The translations under genes were made by a program, and so were the position numbers. From contig DLRY01000009.1 in the NCBI GenBank assembly GCA_002500665.1, forward strand, positions 1-63,183: a DNA stretch of 63,183 nucleotides. Direction: 5' to 3'. Positions 57,698 through 63,183 of this stretch are shown here, one piece after another. Under the pieces are notes generated by a model, which did no database searches, was not told the DNA's origin, and saw only the letters and a list, made by a program, of their open reading frames with translations. Each line of letters starts with the position of its first letter. Positions within the stretch are counted from its first letter, which is position 1. The DNA comes from Opitutia bacterium UBA7876. Lineage in GTDB: Bacteria; Verrucomicrobiota; Verrucomicrobiia; Opitutales; Seribacteraceae.

Positions 57698-59881
57698 TTA
57701 ACTCGGGCAAAGAATTCGCACGCTCCACCGGCCCACCGAAAAGGAAAGGCTTTGAGGGTTACCGTCGCAGGTGTTGGCGAGGGAAGAAAAAACCGTTCCT
57801 CCGGCCGATCCCTCTCCGCCATAGTGCGGTGAATCGGTATCAAGAAGAACCTTCCAGCCGCCGGGATGAGGGCAACCCCAATCCCTGTGGACGAGCCGGC
57901 CCGAGAAGTTACAGGCTACCAGAAGGGTTTCCGAGGCCTCCTCTCCGAGCCTGAGAAAGGATAAGGTCTGCCGATCCCTATCGTTGCAGTCCACCCAACT
58001 GAATTTGTCCGACTGGTGATCGCATTTCGCCCAACCGGGATGAGAAGAATAGTTGCAGTTGAGGTCCCGGATTAGGTTCACGAGACCTGCATGCAGGGGA
58101 GCATCCATGAGGGCCCATTCTAGAGGGGAATTGAAATCCCACTCCTTCCACTGCCCAAACTCGCAACCCATGAAGAGAGTTTTCTTGCCCGGCCAAGTCC
58201 ATTGCAGGGCCATCAAGGCCCTCAGGTTGGCCAGTCGTTCGGATTGCTCGGGCAGGTTCATCTTGTTGGCCAAGGAACCCTTCCCGTGAACTACCTCGTC
58301 GTGGGAGAAAGCCTGCACGAAGTTCTCAGAGAACTGGTAGGTTGCACCGAATGTCAGGTTGTCATGGCGTTTTGACCTCTCCCAGGGGGAAGCCCTAAAG
58401 TAGCCGAGTACGTCGTGCATCCAGCCCATATTCCACTTGAAGTCGAATCCCAGGCCGCCCACGTGAGGAGGCTGCGTAATCTGAGGAAAAGCAGTCGACT
58501 CCTCGGCAATGCTGATCACCTGAGGATACTCCTCGTGAATGGCCTGGTTAAACTGGCGAATGAATTCGATTGCTTCAAGGTTATGGTTGCCACCCATGCG
58601 GTTAGGCACCCATTCGCCATCCTGGCGGCCGTAGTCGAGGTAGAGCATGGAGGCCACCGCATCGACCCGGAAGCCCGAAATGCCGAAACGGTCGATCCAG
58701 GCAAGGGCGCTTCCGATCAGAAAGCTTCTCACTTCGGCCCTGCCGTAATTGAAGATCAGCGTGTCCCATTCGGCATGCCTTCCCTGCCTTGGGTCCTCAT
58801 GCTCGAAAAGACAAGTTCCGTCAAACCGGGAGAGGGCGAACTCGTCGGCTGGGAAATGGGCGGGTACCCAATCGACTATAACTCCGATTCCCGCATCCTT
58901 GCATGCATCCACTAGGACCTTGAATTCGCTTGGCGAACCATACCTGTGCGTGGGTGCGTAGAAGCCCGTTACCTGATAGCCCCAGGAAGCACCGAAGGGA
59001 TATTCGCTGGGAGGAAGAAACTCCACGTGCGAGAAACCCATGTCGAGGAGGTACGAGGGCAGGCAATCGGCCAGTTCCAAATAGCTCAAGGGGCGATTCT
59101 CATGCTCGTGAAACTTCCAGGAACCAAGATGCATCTCATAAATCGAAAGCGCCTCCTCCCTTGGGTTTTCGGAGGGAAGCAAGGCGCCTCCGGCGATCCC
59201 GTCGGCGACAAGTTCGCGGTCGCATACCATGGATGCGTTACCTGGCAGCGATTCGCACCTAAAGGCAAAGGGGTCGCTCTTCTCCCTCAGGACGCCATCC
59301 GCCCCGAGCACCCTGAATTTGTACTTTTGTCCGACCCGGGCATTGGGCACGAAAAGCTCGCGACATCCGCAGGAACCGAGGGAGCGCATGGGGAGTGAGC
59401 TCGAGTTCCAGCTGTTGAAATCTCCCACGAGATGGACGCTCCTCGCGGAAGGGGCCCATACGACGAAGGAAACTCCTTCCACGCCATTCATGGTTCGGGG
59501 CATGGAACCAAGCTTGAGAAAAGGACGCCTGTCCGTTCCTTCGCTGAATCCCTTCAGCTCATCATTTCCGACCGATGGAAGAAAGGAATATGGGTCTTCC
59601 CATTCATGTTCCCCACCTCCTCTGCGGGAGACGAAACGGTAGGGAAAAGGTTTCGACTCGCCCGGCAGGGCAACCTCGAAGAATCCCCTCTCGTCCAAGC
59701 GGACTAGCGACTGAGAGGAATCGTCCCGCAGATCGATGATCCGAATCGAATCGGCTCCCGGGTCCAAGGCCCGGGCAACTAGACCTTTTTCAGCGCCAAG
59801 GGGGTGAACGCCAAGGCGAGAATGAGGGTCCCCCGTCTCGCCCAGGAGGCATTCTTCCATTTCCCTTTCGCTTATGATCAT
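57698..59881 (-). CDS. glgB: 1,4-alpha-glucan (glycogen) branching enzyme
   Basis: The 727-aa GH13 enzyme forms alpha-1,6 branches in glycogen. The N-terminal CBM48-type region contains VSFVVWAPSARSVHLVGDFN; the catalytic barrel has the nucleophile in GISGFRVDAVASMLYLDYG, the acid Glu in VISIAEESTAFPQI and the third acid in QAFSHDEVVHGKGS. Length is typical of the two-module GlgB. No other glg gene is nearby. The 5' end has GGAAGG before ATG at 59881. It is convergent with the YwqK-like gene and divergent from lptD. Confidence 0.96.
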   Translation of the reverse strand: MIISEREMEECLLGETGDPHSRLGVHPLGAEKGLVARALDPGADSIRIIDLRDDSSQSLVRLDERGFFEVALPGESKPFPYRFVSRRGGGEHEWEDPYSFLPSVGNDELKGFSEGTDRRPFLKLGSMPRTMNGVEGVSFVVWAPSARSVHLVGDFNSWNSSSLPMRSLGSCGCRELFVPNARVGQKYKFRVLGADGVLREKSDPFAFRCESLPGNASMVCDRELVADGIAGGALLPSENPREEALSIYEMHLGSWKFHEHENRPLSYLELADCLPSYLLDMGFSHVEFLPPSEYPFGASWGYQVTGFYAPTHRYGSPSEFKVLVDACKDAGIGVIVDWVPAHFPADEFALSRFDGTCLFEHEDPRQGRHAEWDTLIFNYGRAEVRSFLIGSALAWIDRFGISGFRVDAVASMLYLDYGRQDGEWVPNRMGGNHNLEAIEFIRQFNQAIHEEYPQVISIAEESTAFPQITQPPHVGGLGFDFKWNMGWMHDVLGYFRASPWERSKRHDNLTFGATYQFSENFVQAFSHDEVVHGKGSLANKMNLPEQSERLANLRALMALQWTWPGKKTLFMGCEFGQWKEWDFNSPLEWALMDAPLHAGLVNLIRDLNCNYSSHPGWAKCDHQSDKFSWVDCNDRDRQTLSFLRLGEEASETLLVACNFSGRLVHRDWGCPHPGGWKVLLDTDSPHYGGEGSAGGTVFSSLANTCDGNPQSLSFSVGRWSVRILCPS

Positions 59882-59895
59882 TGCCTTCCTGACCT

Positions 59896-59901
59896 TATAA
59901 T
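59896..59901 (+). promoter_or_regulatory. Candidate -10 (TATAAT) upstream of the LptD-type gene
   Basis: A perfect TATAAT on the plus strand lies 92 nt before the GTG at 59994. The -35 region is weak (TTATGA at 18 bp spacing). The same short gap also has to serve the divergent glgB, so the orientation is not certain. Confidence 0.3.
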
Positions 59902-59993
59902 ACCTCCTGGCGAGGAGTGGAAGAGCAAAGAAAAACAGCCCATCGGCATTTCTTCCTTGTTAAAGAACCTCATCCTCTCATCTTAGTCGGTTA

Positions 59994-62093
59994 GTGAGAA
60001 CCCTAGCCTGCCTGATCCTTTTTTTTGCCCAGTTGGCCCACCTGCATGCCCAGGCCATTCCCCAAGAATCATCCTCAAGCCAGCCCAAGACTATTCTGGA
60101 GGCTGAGGAGGAAGTCTTCTACGACGAGAAGACACAAAGGCTCGTGGCCCTGCCCAACGCACGGCTTTCGTCCGGCAAGCTGCTTCTGAGCGCCGACCGG
60201 ATCGAATACGACCGCAACCGCACTCAGGCCTTCGCCAAGGGCCGGGTGATCCTGACCAACGGGACTTTCCGCCTGCTGGCGCAAACCCTCGAAATCAACT
60301 TGCAAAACGGTGACTTCGAAGCCCGTGGCGTCAAGGCCGGGTACTATCCGTTGGCGATGGAAAGCTCGGTGATGAAAAGGGAAAACGGAATCATCACCAG
60401 CTCGGACGCTACCGTCTTTCTTCATCAAAGGCATCCCCTCGAGCCCTCCCTTGGACTCGGGTCACTCAGTTTTGACCAGAATGAAAGTCGCCTCACGGGC
60501 AAGGCCGTCTCGCTCAAGGTCGGAAACAGGAAAATTGCCGGATTGCCCTCGCTTTCCGGAAATATAGGGCGCAACCCCTTCCGCTACGGTCTGCATGCCG
60601 GTCATAGGGACCGTCTGGGCTGGTACCTCGGCATGGAGGGAAACCATCGGGTTTCGGATTCGATGGACGCGCAAGGCAAAATCACCGCCTACGAGGAGAG
60701 AGGGGTATTCCTGGCCCCTAAGCTCAGCTGGAGAGAAGAACTCGATGAAGGCTTCAGGAGAGGCTCCCTCGAAGCCGGATGGATCGACGATCAGGGAAAC
60801 CAGCGCGGTCTTGACCTTACGGGATCGGCGATCGAGGAAAGTCGCGGCTACCTGCATGCCTCCAGCCTCAATCGCTTCAACCGAAGGTGGCGCTTGGCAG
60901 GACGAATCGAGTGGCAGGAGGACTCCGAGGTCTTTCGGGACTTTCAGAGGGATAGGTTCAATGATCACCAGTGGAACGACCATTTTGGCGAGCTTGCCTA
61001 CGAGGCCGACAACTGGACCGCATCGCTCATGACCAGGTGGCAGGGGAACGACCACGAGGCAATGATCGAACAAATTCCATCCCTTCGTTTCGACCTCGCC
61101 CCCACTCCATGGCCCAAGCCCGATCTTTACAACACCCTTTCCCTCGAGCTTGCCGGCTTCAGGGAAAAAGACGATGCCGGCAGCCTCCTGCGGCGTTCCA
61201 GAAAGCTCGACTTGGGCTATCAGGTTCAACGGCCCATCAGGCTGGCAAACGGCCTTACCTACACCCCCTTTCTCAGCTACCGCCTGCAGGATTACTCGCT
61301 CGATGGTCCCGATGCCCAAAGAACTTGGGGGGAATGGGGCAATGACCTCAACTACGTTACCCATGGGGATTACGACTTGCAAAACGAGACTTGGGGGATC
61401 AATGGCCTGCGTCACGTCATGGATTTTTCGCTCAGCCATCGAAAGCTGAACCGACTTGATTCCGAGAACCTCTCCCTCATTCCCGCAATCGACCGCTCCA
61501 TCATCGACTTGAATTTGGGGCCGGTCGATCTCCTCGACAGTATCGAGGCGGACGACTTGGAACCCCAAGAGGTAGTACGGGTAGGCTGGGGAAACCATCT
61601 CCTCACCCGAGACGGGCAAGGAACCCGCAGCTTGCTTAGCCTGCAGATTTTCCAGGACCTTTGGCTTGAAAACGAAAGTGGCGACGACCTTGCCAGGAAC
61701 TTCCATTCCGGACTACAGCTCAATCCCGCAAACTGGTTGGGAATCCGGGGTGAGGCGAAAATTGATCTCGATCGCGGGGAGACGACGAGAAACAGCATTA
61801 CCGCGGTTTTGAGAGACGGAAGAATCAACCAGCTTGAGCTATCTTACTTCAATTATCTCTCCCTGAGCGACCAGTGGCAGTTCCTAGCCTCTCACCGCAT
61901 CAATGAAAGAAAGGCCGTACACGGGGCCCTCAGGCTACAGGGAGATCGACCCAAGATGCCTTACTGGAGAGTTTCCCTTGAATTCAGGCCCTCCACTTCC
62001 TGGATTTGGTTTTTTCACCTCTCCGAAAGAACCGGGACTTCCAAGGAAAACGAGTGGGAGGGATCCGTCAGCGCCCGCCTTTTTTCCTTCTAG
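59994..62093 (+). CDS. lptD: LptD/OstA-like outer-membrane LPS-assembly protein
   Basis: The 699-aa product has a signal peptide (TLACLILFFAQLAHLHAQA), then an OstA/LptA-like jelly roll at about 35-125 (LSADRIEYDRNRTQAFAKGR, LTNGTFRLLAQTLEINLQNG) and a long beta-rich C-terminal barrel ending in a terminal Phe (SVSARLFSF), as outer-membrane proteins do. This is the LptD architecture, which places LPS in the outer leaflet. Apart from one in the signal peptide there are no cysteines, so the disulfides that activate E. coli LptD cannot form. GTG at 59994 is the start. No lptE is seen. Confidence 0.82.
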   Translation: MRTLACLILFFAQLAHLHAQAIPQESSSSQPKTILEAEEEVFYDEKTQRLVALPNARLSSGKLLLSADRIEYDRNRTQAFAKGRVILTNGTFRLLAQTLEINLQNGDFEARGVKAGYYPLAMESSVMKRENGIITSSDATVFLHQRHPLEPSLGLGSLSFDQNESRLTGKAVSLKVGNRKIAGLPSLSGNIGRNPFRYGLHAGHRDRLGWYLGMEGNHRVSDSMDAQGKITAYEERGVFLAPKLSWREELDEGFRRGSLEAGWIDDQGNQRGLDLTGSAIEESRGYLHASSLNRFNRRWRLAGRIEWQEDSEVFRDFQRDRFNDHQWNDHFGELAYEADNWTASLMTRWQGNDHEAMIEQIPSLRFDLAPTPWPKPDLYNTLSLELAGFREKDDAGSLLRRSRKLDLGYQVQRPIRLANGLTYTPFLSYRLQDYSLDGPDAQRTWGEWGNDLNYVTHGDYDLQNETWGINGLRHVMDFSLSHRKLNRLDSENLSLIPAIDRSIIDLNLGPVDLLDSIEADDLEPQEVVRVGWGNHLLTRDGQGTRSLLSLQIFQDLWLENESGDDLARNFHSGLQLNPANWLGIRGEAKIDLDRGETTRNSITAVLRDGRINQLELSYFNYLSLSDQWQFLASHRINERKAVHGALRLQGDRPKMPYWRVSLEFRPSTSWIWFFHLSERTGTSKENEWEGSVSARLFSF

Positions 62094-62120
62094 CTCCTGC
62101 AAGAATATTCCTTCATAGTG

Positions 62121-62148
62121 TTGACTATCGTCCGTTTACGTAGATAAA
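62121..62148 (+). promoter_or_regulatory. Candidate promoter, nearly leaderless
   Basis: TTGACT (62121-62126) and GATAAA (62143-62148) are 16 bp apart. Transcription would start at about 62155, next to the ATG at 62156, which also has no Shine-Dalgarno. This suggests a leaderless mRNA. Confidence 0.45.
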
Positions 62149-62155
62149 TTTACCT

Positions 62156-62431
62156 ATGACCGACAGACACCAAGATCATGACCAGACTGCCCCGGAACCC
62201 AAGGCGTCGGCTCACCTCCTTGGCCTCGGTCTGGATGGTTCGGACGGCCACAAACGCATTACGCAGGCCGAGAAGTTCTCGATCCTTGGAGGATCTCAGG
62301 ACACGCATGACAAGATGACCGAAACCCTTTGCAAGACTTTCGAGGACCTTTCCTCCAAAGGCAAGTCACTCGAGGAGGCTTCCCGGGAGGAACTCTCCGA
62401 CCTTATCAACAAAAACACCCCCGAAGACTGA
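62156..62431 (+). CDS. Small soluble hypothetical protein (91 aa)
   Basis: The ATG at 62156 opens a 91-residue hydrophilic protein. It has a Gly/Leu-rich turn (HLLGLGLDGSDGHKRITQAE), then SILGGSQDTHDKMTETLCKT and a charged helix (GKSLEEASREELSDLINK). There is no signal peptide, membrane span or recognised domain. A promoter-like pair lies directly before it. It is followed after 59 nt by the proline-rich membrane protein and may be expressed with it. Function unknown. Confidence 0.6.
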   Translation: MTDRHQDHDQTAPEPKASAHLLGLGLDGSDGHKRITQAEKFSILGGSQDTHDKMTETLCKTFEDLSSKGKSLEEASREELSDLINKNTPED

Positions 62432-62490
62432 GCTCCCGTCGCGCCGAACAAACCCGGACATTCAATCCCGAACCTTTACCTTTATTCGTC

Positions 62491-63183
62491 ATGACAGATC
62501 CCGGCCCCCCTCAACCGCCCAAGCCCTCCTTGAAACTTACCCCTAAGGAAGGAGAGCCCCCCAAGCCCGGAGACGGAGCCAGCCCCAAGTTCAGGGTTAC
62601 GCGTTCTCCTTTCGCCCCCAAAGTAAAGCCCGCCGACGGCACGGACCCAAGCGCCGGCACGCTACCCGCGCCCGCAGCACCTTCGCCTGATGCCCCACCT
62701 ACTCCTGCCCCGGTTCCCGCAGCAACAGCCACGCCGGCTCCAGCGCCGGCACCCGGACCGGCTCCGCTTCCCGCCCCCGCCGGAGGACCGGCCCCAGCAC
62801 CCGGACCGGCCCCGGTTCCCTCCCCTGCCGGAGGACCGGCTCCAGCACTTTCCCTTCAAGCGCCTGCAAGCCCTTCCGCCCCAGGTCCTGCTCCCGTACC
62901 CGCTATGCCGGCAGGGACGAAACCTTCCCTTGAGGCACCCAAGGCCGGTCCCGGCTTGCCCCCTCCGGGTGGAGCACCCGGCGCAGCTCCCGCCATGCCC
63001 GGCCCCGGCGGCAGTCCCCTCCCACCCCCAGGCGCCCCTCCAGTAGGAGGCCCACCCCCGCCCGGAGGCCCTCCAGGCGTCCCCGGAGCAGCTGGAGATC
63101 CTCCCGGTTCTCCAGCCAAGAAGAAACCGAATATCGTCTTCATGGTCATTGATTTTCTGACTTTCGCGGGGGCCGTTACTCTC
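62491..63183 (+). CDS. Proline-rich protein with a membrane segment, cut by the window end
   Basis: The ATG at 62491 begins a frame that remains open to the last base (231 codons seen). The N-terminus is polar with short basic patches (KLTPKEGEPPKPG, KFRVTRSPFAPKVKP), then about 150 residues of Pro/Ala/Gly low complexity (phrases like GGPAPAPGPAPVPSP), and finally KKKPNIVFMVIDFLTFAGAV, a likely start of a transmembrane helix at the window edge. The layout suggests a cytoplasmic proline-rich region tethered to the membrane, a possible ligand for a GYF-type domain such as that at 10805; that link is speculation. The C-terminus is not visible. Confidence 0.65.
   Translation, partial: MTDPGPPQPPKPSLKLTPKEGEPPKPGDGASPKFRVTRSPFAPKVKPADGTDPSAGTLPAPAAPSPDAPPTPAPVPAATATPAPAPAPGPAPLPAPAGGPAPAPGPAPVPSPAGGPAPALSLQAPASPSAPGPAPVPAMPAGTKPSLEAPKAGPGLPPPGGAPGAAPAMPGPGGSPLPPPGAPPVGGPPPPGGPPGVPGAAGDPPGSPAKKKPNIVFMVIDFLTFAGAVTL

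Overview
The window is about 63 kb of gene-dense, GC-rich bacterial chromosome: roughly 50 protein genes, one tRNA and very little intergenic DNA. I see no insertion sequence, prophage, integrase or CRISPR array. The cell envelope is Gram-negative (an LptD-type protein, outer-membrane barrels, many signal peptides). Two FGly sulfatases, a CRTAC1-type FG-GAP/UnbV protein, exported PQQ-type propellers, an SHD1-domain protein, a pyrophosphate-dependent PFK, FolE2, MenB and a tryptophan-rich C-terminal module together suggest a marine Verrucomicrobiota (Opitutia-like) genome. This is inference from gene content; a planctomycete or lentisphaeran relative is not excluded. Several genes appear to use TTG or GTG starts or lack a Shine-Dalgarno, and a few promoters sit almost on the start codon.

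Layout. 1-8.1 kb: AT-rich leader with a tiny membrane ORF, tRNA-Cys, a sulfatase with uronate isomerase, a 1233-aa FG-GAP/UnbV protein and a three-EF-hand exported protein. 8.1-10.8 kb: proA and a dihydroorotase. 10.8-16.4 kb (minus): a probable seven-gene operon gpmA-folE2-CelD-like-pdxH-small ORF-menB-GYF protein, headed by a perfect palindrome over a possible -10. 16.4-21 kb: fxsA, a small ORF, a rhomboid protease, valS. 21-26.2 kb: sulfatase, YjhG/YagF-type sugar-acid dehydratase, exported propeller. 26.2-35.8 kb: a Ski2-like DExH helicase, folA, lysA with a fungal-type cystathionine gamma-synthase, then ispH-purB-pfp. 35.9-38.5 kb: an apparently exported methyltransferase, a propeller and a small secreted protein. 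38.5-48.6 kb: a peptidoglycan amidase, then a sigma-54-type response regulator and a histidine kinase interleaved with three exported or surface proteins. 48.6-53 kb: recR, ybaB, an epimerase, and a tight operon of LMW phosphatase, fructosamine kinase, hpt and a VTT membrane protein. 53-63 kb: SHD1 protein, tdk, ABC-F, a YwqK-like lipoprotein candidate, glgB, LptD, a small protein and a proline-rich protein cut by the window end.

How it fits together. Sulfatases, uronate isomerase and the YjhG-type dehydratase point to use of sulfated, uronate- or pentose-containing algal polysaccharide. Housekeeping genes cover proline, lysine and methionine, pyrimidine and purine, folate, menaquinone, PLP, isoprenoid and glycogen metabolism. 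The best candidate for an undescribed system is 39.8-48.6 kb: a two-component pair interleaved with a protein carrying two HWG/GFGMGSSTLA repeats plus a charged helical tail, an outer-membrane barrel, and a propeller/beta-repeat protein ending in a Trp-rich module. Second choices are the exported-methyltransferase operon and the phosphatase/fructosamine-kinase pair, which fits a known protein-deglycation link.
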